From Coenobita brevimanus (lineage: Eukaryota > Arthropoda > Malacostraca > Decapoda > Coenobitidae): 64,000 nucleotides of DNA. The notes under the pieces are model-generated. The model was not told the DNA's origin and did not search any database. It saw only the letters and a list, made by a program, of their open reading frames with translations. Location: the NCBI GenBank assembly GCA_032717465.1, contig CM064670.1, positions 20,897,637 to 20,961,636 of the forward strand, written 5' to 3'. This document shows positions 42,943-54,788 of this stretch, piece by piece; the first letter of the stretch is position 1, and every line of letters starts with the position of its first letter. The position numbers were made by a program, and so were the translations under genes.

Positions 42943-45900
42943 GATCTATCTATCTATCTATAGCCCGAAGCCCTAATCCCGCAAGGGGTGGCCGCAGACA
43001 AAACGCCTCCAAGTCGCTTTGTCACCCACCATTTGACATCCTCCCCCCAGCTCACCCCCGCTCCCTCATATACCTCTCAACTCCATCCCTCCACCTCATT
43101 CTCAGTCTACCCCTCCCTCTCCCTCCCTCCACCTCACCTACATACACCCTCTTAGTCAGTCTTTCATTCTCCATTCTCTCATGTCCAAACCACCTCAGTG
43201 TCTTTCTCCTAATCTTCTCAACCATATCCACATCCACCCCACAACGTTCCTTCACTTCTTCATTCGTCAACCTGACCCTCCATGTCACTCCACATGCTCC
43301 TCTCAGGTAACTCATTTCCACTGCTCTCACTCGACTTGTTCCCCTCTTGCAAGGTCCACGCCTCGCTTCCATACGTCAGGGTAGGGATCACAATACTATC
43401 ATGCAGTGGCTTCTTAACTTCCATACTCACCTCCCTATTTCTCATCACTGCTTTCAGTGAATCAACAACCTTCCTTCCCTGATGTACCATTTCACGCACT
43501 TCATCCCACAAAGTTCCATCCTTGCTCATCACACTACCCAAGTACTTGAATGCAATCATATTCTCCATATCCTCACCATCCAACCTACTGTACATTCTGT
43601 GACTTCATTCCTCTCAAACATCATAACTTTACTTTTGTTTACATTAACTTTCAGCTTCCTCCTCCTACACAGTCCCAAATTCATTCACCAAACCTTGCAA
43701 CTCCCATTCATCTTCATTCAACAATACTGTATCATCAGCAAACAGCAACACCGGGATCTTCCACATCTCACCCTCATTCATTAGAGCCACCCCCACATTC
43801 ACTGCCCTACCTTGCACCTCCTTTACAACCCCATCCATGTATATATTAAACAGCCATGGAGACATCACACAACCCTGTTTCAGTCCCACATTGAGATCAA
43901 AGAACTCACTTAGCTAACCATCCACTCGCACCGTAGCCCTAGCTCCCTCGTACATACTCTTCACAGCACTCAACAGTTTCTCCTCCACTCTATATATTTT
44001 TAATACTTTCCACATACCTTGCCTATCTATTCTGTCATAAGCTTTCTCCAAGTCCATGAAGGCAGCATACACTTTCTTTCTCCTCTCTAGATACTTCTCC
44101 ACTAAACATCTTAGAACAAATATCTGATCTAAACATCCTTTTCCCTTCCTAAATCCCCCTTGTTCTTCTCCAACTAGCTCCTCTGTCATATGCCTAGCCC
44201 TATCAATGAGTATTCTACCATATATTTTACCAGTCACACTAAGAAGGCAAATACCCCTATGGTTACCACATACTTCTCTCTCCCCTTTTCCTTTGTATAA
44301 AGGAACAATTATACCTGATTTCCAGTTCTCTGGAACTCTCCCCTATTCCCAAGCCAATGTACACAACTTCTATATCCACTTTACAACAATCTCTCCCCCA
44401 TACCTCAGCATTTCACCACACACTCCATCAATTCCTGGGGCCTTTCCCAACTTGATCTTCTTCATTGCTTCCACTACTTCCGCCCTACTGATCTCTTCCT
44501 CCCTCCTCTCACCTCTTCTTCTCCCAGCCATTCCCCAACCACTTATACTAGCACTGCTCTCACTCTCTACATTCAGCAAATCCTCAAAGTGCTTCTTCCA
44601 TCTCCTCAATTTCTCTCTCTTCTCCACCAACAATCTATTATTCCTATCTTTCACTCCCCTACTATTTCCCTTTTCACACTGCCTTACTTTCTTTACCTCC
44701 TTCCAAAACGATTTTTCTTACTCTCCCTCCATTTCACACTCAGATTCCTCCCAAACTCTTCATCCACTTTCTTCTTACTCTTCTTCAGCAGTCTCTTCAC
44801 CTCCCTTCTCCTGCTCACATATGCCTCTCTCTCCTCTCTCTCATCTTCTCCCCTACCTCTACTCGCTAACCATTCACTATAAGCCTTCTTCTTTTGTTCC
44901 ACAGCTCGTTTCACCTCATCATTCCACCATGCTGTCCCTTGCACACCCTTGCATCTTCTCCTCACTCCACAAACCACCTCACACGCTGCGCCTATCTCTT
45001 CCGTGAATATCTTACATACGTCTTACACCCCTTCCATCTGCTCTAGCTCATACCTTCCCAATTTTTCTTATACTATGCTCTTATACTCTGCCATTTTCTC
45101 ACTGTCTTGCAAATTCTCCACTCTTCTCACAGGAATTGTTTCCTCCTGTCTTCCCCTTCGTCTCCTTAACCATTTTCTTTGCAGCTTTACCTTGGCCATC
45201 ACTAAGTGATGGTTCGAGACTCCATTCCTCCACCCTCTCCACACTCTTGCATCCAACACTTGTCTTCTCATTCGCTCATCCACACACACGTAGTCTATCA
45301 TTGCCTTTCGTTCAACAAGTTTACCATCCATCCTCCTCATTACTCTCCACGAATACCGGTGGATCATCTTATGCCGAAAGTAGGTGTTGGCCATTGCCAA
45401 CCCCTTACCAGCACAGATGCCCGCCAAAGCGCTACCATTCCCATCTACTTCAGCTAGCACACCCCACTGACCAACTACTCCATCCACTCGTACATTCCCA
45501 ACTTTGCCATTCATGTCTCCAATCAAAAGCACTCTCTCGTTCCTCTCAGATTTGTCCATACATGCTTCTACTCTCGTGCAAAACTCATCTTTCACTCTTG
45601 CCACTCGGTCCTCTGTCGGAGCATACACACATACAATCGCCCATGTTTGTATACCTACTTTCATCCTCACCCATACAATCTTTGCACCCACTGTTCCATA
45701 CTCTCTTATATTCTCCTTCCACTTCTTGCTTACCATCAGACATACTCCCTCTCTTGCCCTCTCATTCTCATTAACCCTCGCACATATACCTAAACCATAT
45801 TCCCATTCTCTCACCCTTTCACCTTTCCTTTTAGTTTCAGTCAATCCACATATATCCACTCTTGCATCCTCAAGCACCTGAACAATCTCTCTCTCTTTCA

Positions 45901-46190
45901 CTTCATCATTCATTCCTCTCACATTCCACGTTCCCACCCTCAGAATGTCCTTTGTCCATTCTTTAGTCGCCAACGTATGGTCTGTCCTGGTCCGAGGCGC
46001 TTTATTCGCTTGTTTAGTTAGTTCTTTTTACGGGGTGGGGCACTAACCCACCACCAACCCTTTTAGTCGCCTCGTACGACAAGCAGGGATACTGGGGGAG
46101 TATTCTTGAAACCCCCCTACCCCCAGGGGGTACAAATACGATGAAGGGGGATTATACCCCTCTGGATAAGTAGATTGTTCCCTTCGCGGA
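42943..46190 (-). pseudogene. LINE family C, copy spanning endonuclease to 3' tail
   Basis: Non-LTR retrotransposon read leftward. The endonuclease (45973-45068) is intact: TWNVRGMN, LTETKRKGE, VCVYAPTEDR, LLIGDMNGKVGN, and IDYVCVDERM with SNHHLVMAKVKL near the end. The RT follows in broken frames: GKAPGIDGVCGEML (about 44440), GFRKGKGCLDQIF (about 44140), GLKQGCVMSPWLFNIYMDG with the catalytic FADDT (about 43740), and YLGSVMSKDGTL (about 43530). The 3' UTR ends in CTAT repeats (42943-42962; ATAG on the coding strand), a short tandem tail typical of RTE-like LINEs. Leader sequence extends to about 46190. Confidence 0.85.
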
Positions 46191-46544
46191 ATATGTTTGC
46201 CGTTAGCCCGGACAGCATGCAGGTGTAAGTGGAAGTATCCAATTGTCGTGGTAAATGGGATAATTAAGGTAAAGGTTCGCTTCCTATCCATCCGAGTCGT
46301 TGTCACTCCTATATCGATAATATCGGCAGTTGCAGAACAGATGTTCAGGGCACTGACGGACAGCCATGCCGTTACCTTTTGTTCTAACCATGTTATCCAG
46401 CTGCTGTGGGGATGGAATGGTATGGATACTCTTGCTGGCTACATTCTCTGACCTTGTGAGATTATGTGGTGAGGGGGTTCAGATCAGAGTATTTCGATGG
46501 CATATTGTTTTAAATTTTAAATTAACCAGACGTATCTTATAGGT
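46191..46544. other. Unassigned DNA between LINE-C and repeat Y
   Basis: No gene recognised; the end next to 46190 may still be LINE leader. Confidence 0.4.
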
Positions 46545-47474
46545 CTCACTCTAGTGGGGAACACAATGTGGGAGGAGGGGGGATTATGAAGCAGGAATAC
46601 CATGAGTAAGGGAAGGGATTGGATATATTACAAGCTGGGATACAGATAATTATGCTATAAAGTTTGGGAGGAGTGAGGGATACAGAAAGGGGGAAGGAGG
46701 CGAGGAGGGAAGGAGTCCGCAAGGGGAGGATGTTACTGAACACTGATAGTTATGATGGACATATTGTTGTATAAGTATTCTGGATACTTGTGTGTAATAC
46801 AGTTGGCAATATAACGTGCACGAATATTGTGTTTGTAATGTCACTACAGTTACGACTTAAATTCCTGTAAATGATAATAACTGTGTTCAAGTCATGAATA
46901 ACCGATCTAGTTAGGGAGGTAAAACGAAGCAGGGTATATTAAATGAAACCGTGGGGAGGGGTTGGGGGTGTTGAGGGAGAGAAACAAGGGGTACTGGTAG
47001 AGGGGGGGAAGGGAGGGGGGGGAGGAGTGATGGAGACAGTGGAAGGGAGAGGGAAGGAGTCGGCGAGGGGGTGGAGAAGGAGTATATTTGGAGCACTGTA
47101 AGAATGATAGTTATATAAATGGTGACGAGTAATGTCTCTTAACCACCACAGTGACGATATATCCATATTACTAAACATTGATATTCAAGTCATGGATAAC
47201 ATTTCATAGCGATGGAGGAGAACAAGAAGCTCATTTAACACAATTATATTGATTATTTTCCACACTCTTCCCGCAGACATACGACTTTCAGCATCAGCGA
47301 CAAAACGTGGATGATGACAGCGTGACTGAGAACAGGAGAGATGGGTGGGGAGGGAGGTAGGGAAGGGAAGTTATTTAACTTGTAAAAAAAAAAAAAAAAA
47401 AAAAAAAACACTATACTCGCGAAATATGCACTGTCAGTTTCTATGTTTAATGTGTAACTGACATTGTGATTAAT
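46545..47474 (-). repeat. Repeat Y, right copy, with ~300-bp internal duplication
   Basis: 46940-47474 is the inverted partner of 41864-42400. 46545-46900 is a diverged second unit: TTCAAGTCATGAATAAC (about 46892) parallels TTCAAGTCATGGATAAC (about 47187), and GGAAGGAGTCCGCAAGGGG parallels GGAAGGAGTCGGCGAGGGG. Includes an A25 run at 47384-47408. Confidence 0.75.
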
Positions 47475-47563
47475 TTTTTTTTTCAACATCACCTTTGGGA
47501 CTGTAAACGTTCTTGTGATTATTTTTTTCTTGCAACATCACCTTTGGGACTGCAAACGTTCTA
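47465..47563. repeat. ~50-bp tandem duplication
   Basis: TGTGATTA, a T-run, then CAACATCACCTTTGGGACTG and AAACGTTCT occur twice in a row (47465-47513 and 47514-47563). Confidence 0.85.
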
Positions 47564-47799
47564 TAATATTTCATATAATACTTGCTGGTAACATCAGTAC
47601 AGCCCAAATGATCCCGTGTGTCTGTGTTCGTAACGAAGGATCTTCATACACCAATGTCATACATTCCCCAATAAAGTTATTATCCCACCTGCTGCAGTTC
47701 AATATTATCATTAGGGAATGTGTTCTTATTTCCGAACACATTTCTTTAATTTAAACCATACCTGTCAACTCTATCTCACTGTCACGGTGTTCCCAGTTC

Positions 47800-48090
47800 A
47801 ACAGGCTCGTATCACGCATGCTGAGAGGGACAAACTTCTGCTGTCGACTGTACCAGAAAAATGTTCAGCTTTGGGACACTGCATTGTCACCAAAGGCTTG
47901 CTGAAGCAACCTGTGAGTTTCTGCAGGCGTCCTGTTGATCTTGAACCAGAACTTGATGCAGGTTCTTTGTTCCGTGAGGTCCGCCACTGCAAAACCGCCA
48001 AACCACCTACACACCACGTTACAATAGTAAGCGTAGTTCAACAACACATCCGCTCACAGATACAGCCGAGGCCACACTGACGCACAAGGG
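47800..48090 (-). pseudogene. Mariner-like N-terminal (Mos1-type HTH) fragment
   Basis: Minus-strand frames with EQRTCIKFWFKIN and ETHRLLQQAFGD resemble the helix-turn-helix of mariner/Mos1-type transposases (the domain also called HTH_48 or GVQW3). One frame change lies before SLSACVIRAC. No catalytic DDE/D region is nearby. Assignment rests on motif recall only. Confidence 0.5.
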
Positions 48091-48357
48091 GTGCTGCTGA
48101 CTCCTCCTAGTGGCAAAAGGCAAAACTGCAAACGGTTGGCTCACTGTCTTCAAATTACTGGAATTTTTGGGTAGCACCTGGTCTGTGTGTGTATATCTAT
48201 CTATTTATATAGATAGATTGCTTGATCGATTGATTATTGAAACATGCAAACATTTCTATAAATCTGGGGGCCTGCTGATGAGTTTGGTCTGGGGCCCACA
48301 AATAGGTAAATCCGGCCCTTGGTATACGGTAAGTCGGGTGTTACTAAATACCGAAGC

Positions 48358-48840
48358 GGCGGTCATTTAAGGAATCGGCACCGAATCGCAATTTTTAACG
48401 GAAAATATAATAATTTTTTCACCTTATTGGTTCATACACACCTAATTATCTGAAATCCAGTCAAATTTTTGTTTAATTTAACTATCAATAAAAATATCAG
48501 GATGCAAAGCGAAAATTACCTAAAATTAGCTCGACAACTTGCCTTGACAGAATTGTAGTTTGAATAAATATTGATTTAACATGCACATACAATTATTTGC
48601 ACTGTAAATACATATTTAAACAAAATAGAAGTCTGTCAAGGCGTGTTGGAGATCTAAAGCGGAAATACCCGCTAACTGTACCACGTGTTCGCTCTGAACC
48701 CTAATTTTTTTTATAGTTAAATTATGACCAATTCTTTGAATGGAATTTAGATAATTAGGTGTGTACGAACCTATATAGTGATAAACATTATAACATTTTC
48801 TTAATGAAGTGCCGATTCCGTGACGATTCGGTAAATGACC
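48358..48840. mobile_element. Hairpin-type MITE (~480 bp near-palindrome)
   Basis: Almost the whole segment folds back on itself. The left half (GGTCATTTAAGGAATCGG, TACACACCTAATTATCT, CTTGCCTTGACAGA, ATGCACATAC) finds its reverse complement in order in the right half (GTATGTGCAT reading, TCTGTCAAGGCGTG, AGATAATTAGGTGTGTA, GGTAAATGACC). Arms of about 230 bases meet near 48590-48600. No gene. Terminal bases and target duplication are unclear. Confidence 0.65.
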
Positions 48841-49499
48841 AATCGTCGCACCGACAGTAATCCAACTGAACTGAAATTTTATTGTTGTAAAAGTACACAA
48901 ATTACATTTACAACAAAAGGACGTGGTGGATTAACACCTTTTTTCAGCAAAAATAGTTACATACAGTCATTCAGGGCGTCCACATTCCAGATGAACTAAA
49001 TTTCCCTTTTCCCTGGCTTTTCAGTGACCAAAATCAGTTTTTCCCGACCAACTTTTTTCATGTTTCTACAACTTATATAACAATACATAATTATATATGA
49101 CACTGATAAATGTTAGCCTCCTTCCTCCCTTTCAGCCATCACCACCTTTTTTCTTATTTGTAGTAATACATTTATGTATACTACTTTTTTTTTGGGATGA
49201 GCTCCATTTCCATCACATTTATATAACACCTGTAGTTGTTAGATTTAGCCTGCATCCCACATAGAGTGCAGTTAGCAAAGGTACAGGAAAGACAGGTGTT
49301 CTGTTGCTATGATGCATTTCAGAGAGTATCACAAAATGGACGTTATTGACAGTAGTACTCTCAGTTGTAATAATATGGCCACAAGTCCTCTTTATAGGCC
49401 AGGGATGTATGTTGGCAAAATACTGGTGTAAATAAAACTTGAAATTTTTTTGAATTGTGAATGGTGAGTGTAGCCTATACACTGTATATACACTGTATA
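48841..49499. other. Unassigned AT-rich DNA
   Basis: No credible gene. A T-run lies at 49184-49193, and 49480-49500 has a doubled ACTGTATAT just before the RTE LINE. Confidence 0.45.
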
Positions 49500-52400
49500 T
49501 GGCTAGTGAGGGAGTGATCGCCCTCTACCTACACAGATCAAAAGCCCTCGGGAGCAGGGGGGTGGTTGCTTTCTCAGGCAGAGGAACTCCTTGAGAGTGA
49601 AATGGCTGGGAAGCATGCCGGCACGTGACTGGCTACAGCATAGCTGGGTCTTTCGGGTGTGGGCAATCAGGCAAGTTAGCTGCCTACTGCGACTGCAACA
49701 CAATGGCGAGGTGTTCAGGAAGTTAGCCAAAGAAACCTTGATGGACTCTGAAAGAACAATAATGGCCCCCAGTCCCGTGCAGCCCTTAAATGGGCAGGGG
49801 GTGCTAAGAATCTCACGGTTGCCTCAATTACGATCTAATTCCTTTGTCAATGCAAAAAATACAATTAAAATTGGTAACTGGAATGTGAGAACGCTAAATC
49901 ATGACGGTAAAATCGATGAGTTAGTGAAGGTTTTTCAAAATTACGGACTTGATATTTGTGCTCTGACAGAAACTAGATTAACTGGAGTCGATAAGTTGGA
50001 TTTGGAGGATGGTATACGTTTATTGATATCTGGCCGACAGGACGGAATGCATTATCAGGGAGTAGGATTGTTGCTGGGTTGTAAGGCAAATAAGGCTTTA
50101 AGTGAATGGGATCCTATAGATGAGCGATTGCTATACGCACGGTTTAAATCAAATCATGGCAACATCAGTCTGTTTGTGTGTTATGCACCTACTAATGATG
50201 CACTCGATGAAAGGAAAGACACATTTTATGAAAAGTTGCAAGAAGGAGTAGGAAGGGTACCTAGACATGATGTTTTGATCTGCATTGGAGACTTTAATGC
50301 AGTAATGGGCTGTTCAAATGAGGGATTTGAGGCATGTATGGGTAAGATGGGAGTTGGTAGTAGGATGAGTGAAAACGGAGTGAGGTTTGGGAGCTTCTGT
50401 CTAGCAAATGACTTAGTCATCGGGGGCACACTCTTTCAGCATTGCAATATACACAAGACAACTTGGGTGTCACCGTGTGGAAAATATAAAAATCAGATTG
50501 ATCACATCGCTATCAGTAGGAGGCATAGAAGTTCTCTGCTAGATGTTCATGTTAAACGGGGAGCGGATATTGGTAGTGACCATCAACTCAGCATTGCAAA
50601 AATAAGGTTTAAACTTAAAAATCAGAAGAAGGAAAAATCTGGTGTTGGTAGATACGATATTGTTAAGCTTAGAAGGGAAGGAGAAGAAAAGGAGGAATTC
50701 AGATTAGAATGCAGAAATAGGTTTTTGGTGTTGGAAACGTTGGAAGAGGGGGAGAGAAGTGTAGATGAGATGTGGGACTATGTGAACAAAGTTTTGCATG
50801 AGACTGCTGAATGTACGATTGGAAGGAGACATAGATTCAGGAGAAAGAAATGGATATCAGAGGAAACGTGGGATATGATAAAAAAGAGAGGTGAGGCTAA
50901 ATTGAGGAGTGAGATGCAATGCGTTGATGAACGAGAGATTGAATTAGCAAGAGCTGCGTACTGGAGTTTGAATTCAGAAGTAAGAAGGTTAGCTAGGAGA
51001 GATAAAAGAAGATGTGTGGATGAAAAGGTTGCAGAGACTGAAATCCTAATAAACAAAAATGATGGACAGAGTCAAAGAATAGCATATGAATCGATCAGAG
51101 AACTGAGTGGTAATGCAGGTAAACGCAAGGAAATACCAGTTAGAGAGGGAAGGAAATTTATTGACCAAAGATGGAGATATTAAAAATAGATGGAAAGAGC
51201 ATTTTGAGACAGTTCTTAATAGACCAATACCACCAGAAGAGGATATACCGTCTGCTCAGGAAGATTTAAATATAGAAACAGGAGAATTGAGGCTTGCAGA
51301 AGTGGAGAAAGCAGTAAAACAGTTAAAGAATAATAAGGCACCAGGGGAGGATGGTTTATTTCCGGAAATGTTTAAAGTGGAGGGGGATAGATTAATAATG
51401 ATCTTGACCAAGCTATTCAATAAGATATGGGTGACGGGGTTACTACCATCAGTTTGGAAGAATGGTGTAATTGTTAGAGTTCCGAAGAAGGGAGACCTGA
51501 GTGAATGTGGTAATTGGAGGGGGAATCTCTTTGTCACCGATAGCTTTGAAAGTTTTCAGTAGAGTGTTGTTAAATAGGTTGGAGCCGGTGGTTGAGGGTA
51601 TTCTGAGGGATGAACAGGCTGGTTTTAGAAAGGGACGTGGTTGCAATGATCAGATCTTTATAGTTAGGCATTTGATGCAGCAAGTTAATGAAATGAGAGT
51701 ACCGTTAAGTCTTTGTTTTGTTGATTTTGAAAAGGCTTTTGATAGTGTTTCGAGAGAGTCTATGGGGAAGATCATGAGACATTATGGAATACCAGAGGAG
51801 TTTGTGAGGGTCATTATGAACATGCATGAGGACACATTTTGTAAAGTGATGGTTGATGGTTGTCTGAGTGATTCGTTTGAAGTCAAGTCCGGAGTAATTC
51901 AAGGTGGTGTTCTATCTCCTTTACTATTTATATTGGTCATTGATTACATTATGAAACGTGTTGGAACAGAAACCGGTGCAGGTATACTTTGGGGAGAGAA
52001 CAGGAAACTTTTGGATTTAGATTATGCAGATGATATAGTTTTTATTTGTGATGGGCCAGAAGAGATGCAGAGAGTGTTGGACTGTTTGGTGAGTGAAGGT
52101 CGCAAGGTGGGTTTGGTTATTAATTGTGGAAAAACTGAAATAATCAATATGAATATGGAAAATGCGCAGGAATGTGTAATTGGAGGTATGGTTGTAAAGC
52201 AAGTTGATAAGTTTAAATATTTAGGTACTTATTTAGCCAAGGATGGTTCTTTGAACTTTGAATTCGAGGAAAGGTTAAAGAAGGCTAATCAGGCAATGGG
52301 AATGCTTAAAAATATTTGGAATAATAATAATTTCTCTGTGCATACAAAAATCAAACTTTATAAGGTAATGGTTAGGAGTATCTTAATTTATGGACACGAG

Positions 52401-52811
52401 TCTTGGTACAGCACAGTGACTATGGAAAATAAATTCTTGGTGTTTGAAAATAAAGCACTTAGAAGAATATTAGGAGTTAAGTGGTGGGAAAGGATACCAA
52501 ATAGTAGAATTAGAGAAATAACGGGAGTGCAGCCGATCGATGAATATGTTAGATTCTCACGATGGAAGTGGCTAGGACATGTGTATAGGAGACAGGGAAT
52601 AGTACAAGGTACACCAGGGTGGGTGGCACCTGGTAGGAGAGGTAGAGGAAGGCCAAAAGAGACGTGGGTGAGGACAATGAGACGGGAAGCTGGAGATGAG
52701 TGTTGGGGAGATCTTGAGGAGTTAGCACAAGATAGGATTTGGTGGTGTGAGTTCATCGAGGCCCTATGCATCCCCGAGGGTGCCACAGGAAATGATTGAT
52801 TGATTGATTGA
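49500..52811 (+). mobile_element. RTE-clade LINE, nearly complete
   Basis: A single endonuclease-plus-RT reading frame preceded by a short leader and ended by TGAT repeats (52793-52811) directly overlapping the stop. Short tandem 3' tails instead of poly(A) are characteristic of RTE. Only two frame changes interrupt the coding sequence. The exact 5' end and a target duplication are not determined. Confidence 0.85.
49591..52799 (+). pseudogene. RTE LINE endonuclease/reverse transcriptase, two frameshifts
   Basis: The endonuclease is at residues ~90-340: GNWNVRTLNHDGKIDEL, LTETRLTG, VCYAPTNDALDE, CIGDFNAVMGC, NQIDHIAISRR and the catalytic GSDHQLSIAK. Frame change 1 lies near 51110-51180, before NRWKEHFETVLNRP. 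RT then has NNKAPGEDGLFPEMF, GFRKGRGCNDQIF, FVDFEKAFDSVSRESM, GVIQGGVLSPLLFILV, the catalytic YADDIVF (about 52022) and KYLGTYLAKDGS. Frame change 2 is one extra G in the run at 51516-51520 (NWRG/ISLSPIA). The C-terminus has WKWLGHVYRR and GRGRPKETW, ending TGA at 52799. Base composition is AT-rich, unlike the gypsy elements. Confidence 0.9.
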
Positions 52812-53665
52812 CTTTTTTATTTACAATATATACCATTAGATGTGGTGATTTGAATTATGGCACAGACACACATAAATGCAGTAAGGATTAAAGATAATAA
52901 GATGCCTGTGATTCGGATACAACTGAACTTCTACTGACATGCCTACATGAATTGGTTTACTCTTCTGTGACTTTAACCATGTTCCGTCAGCAAAAAAAAA
53001 AAATAATAAATAATTAAATAAATAAATAAAAAATTAAATAACAGCACACTAAGCAAAGCAGGCTTATTAACTGTCCAGTAGCTATAGCCCACAAGTAATC
53101 TATTCATTCCATCCTTTTATTGCAACAACGTTCCATGCATTTAGCTTTTCTAATAGCCTGTACACTTTCCTTTTGGTCCTTCTAATTTTCCTTTTTCTCA
53201 AGTTGTAAGTGTACGTTAAAATTACAATTGGTAATAATGACAATTAAGCAAACGACAAATATGTTGTAAAGAACAGAGAATCTATCACCACATCCAAAAG
53301 TTGAAATACAGCATATATGCAAATGTGTAAATTACATGAAGTGGTTAATGGTGGTTTACACACACGCTATAGAAATCACACTTGCATCAAAAATACTAGC
53401 AAATTAAAGGTAAACATCAACAAACCATAAAACCTCTTATCACTTGGTTAAAAAATGAGGATTAATAAGAGATACTATGTATTACTTCAGAAGCAACTTT
53501 TTTTTTTTTTTTTTTTTTTAAAGGGCATATTTCACTTCTAGCTACATGAAGTGATATGATACCTTGTTTTATTGATAAAGCAGAATAAACAAGCTTTTTA
53601 AGCAGCATTACAAATCCCAACAAGCACAAAGTAATTGACAGGTTATCAGTACGGTAGATATAAAA

Positions 53666-53701
<36 letters not shown>

Positions 53702-53721
53702 GAAGTCCGTATTCATCCAGC
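52812..53721. other. AT-rich spacer with A-rich, T22 and (AC)n tracts
   Basis: AATA-type repeats at 52991-53036, a T22 run at 53498-53519 and (AC)n at 53670-53699. No gene. The right end abuts the stop codon of the hAT-like pseudogene. Confidence 0.6.
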
Positions 53722-54078
53722 TTAAATCTCTGTAAGCTTTTCCTCAAGTTTCTCTCTTTGCTTTATGGATTCTTGAATTCCTTTCCTCTTTCCATTTGCC
53801 TTGTCACGGAAAGCATTTGATTTTACCAGCAAATCCATTCTTATTTTCTTCTCTGCCTATTGTGCCACATTGTATGCTTCTTCCAGCAGAACGTCAGCAG
53901 ACAACTCCAATTTTCTTTTATTTGCTTTCAAAGCTGTGAGCTCATCTTTAAGATATTTCTTAACTCACTAGCACTGGCCATTTCCTTCTTCTCCCCATTT
54001 AAGTAGTTGCAATAACGATTTGTAGCACCTCTACATGCCTCCAACATCTTTTTTGTCACTGGTATCCTAGATTTTTCT
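53722..54078 (-). pseudogene. hAT-like transposase pseudogene, C-terminal part
   Basis: Minus strand, continuing from 58895 across the CR1 insertion. Reads KKMLEACRGATNRYCNYL, then a charged helix-forming tail with KRKLELSADVLLEEAYNVAQ and LLVKSNAFRDKANGKRKGI, ending TAA at 53722. One frame change near 53955 and an internal TAG near 53859. A Lys/Glu-rich coiled tail after the dimerisation region is usual for this family. Confidence 0.7.
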
Positions 54079-54788
54079 TTATGCGAGGAAGAAGGAACCA
54101 AAGGCCCCGAGCCCGCAATTGTTGTTCCTTCCAAGAGAAAAACCAAATACAAGAGAGAGCCAAATTCAAGATCCGATCATTTCGAGATGCCTGGACACAC
54201 TGCGTTTGAAAGACTGGAGATCATAGGAAGCAGGAAATACAGACAGAGGGAGACAGTTCCAGAGTTGACCTGTTGCATAAATGAAGGACCGGGAGTAACG
54301 GCTAACTCTTGCATTAGAGAGTTGGACAGAAAAGGGATGAGAGTTTGCTGCTAGATGGGTGCTATGTGCGCGTCGTAGAGGTGGAGGAATGCATGCAGTC
54401 AGTTCAGAGGAGCAGTGACCATTGAAGTAGCGATAGAAAAGAGATAAATATGCAACAGTGCGACGAAGAGACAAAGGTTGAAGGGAGTCAGTAAGAGGAG
54501 GAGAGTTAATGAGACGAAAAGCCTTTGACTCCACTCTATTGAGATGAGCTGTATGTGGGGAGCCTCCCCACACAAAGAGTTGTACTCCACACAGGGGCGG
54601 ATAAAACTCCTGTATAGAGTCAACAATTGTGCAGTGGTAAAGAAGGAACGGAGTCGGCTTAGCACTCCTAATCTCTTGCAAGCTGATTTTACAAAAGATG
54701 TAATATGATCTTTCCAAGATAAGTCCCGAGTAAATGAAACCCCAAGCATGTTCAAGAATGATGCAAGATTAAGCTGAATATTATTAAA
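54079..54788 (-). pseudogene. CR1-like LINE copy 2, C-terminal coding part
   Basis: Frames with LSWKDHITSFVKSACKRLGVLS, VEYNSLCGEAPH and LWNCLPLSVFPASYDLQS match the C-terminus of copy 1. ATTATTAAA at 54780-54788 is the left target repeat of the nested LINE-C. Confidence 0.8.

Noticed and set aside
46660..47180. Ser/Pro-rich minus-strand frames in repeat Y
   Set aside because: They follow the pyrimidine-rich composition of Y and are not preserved in the left copy.
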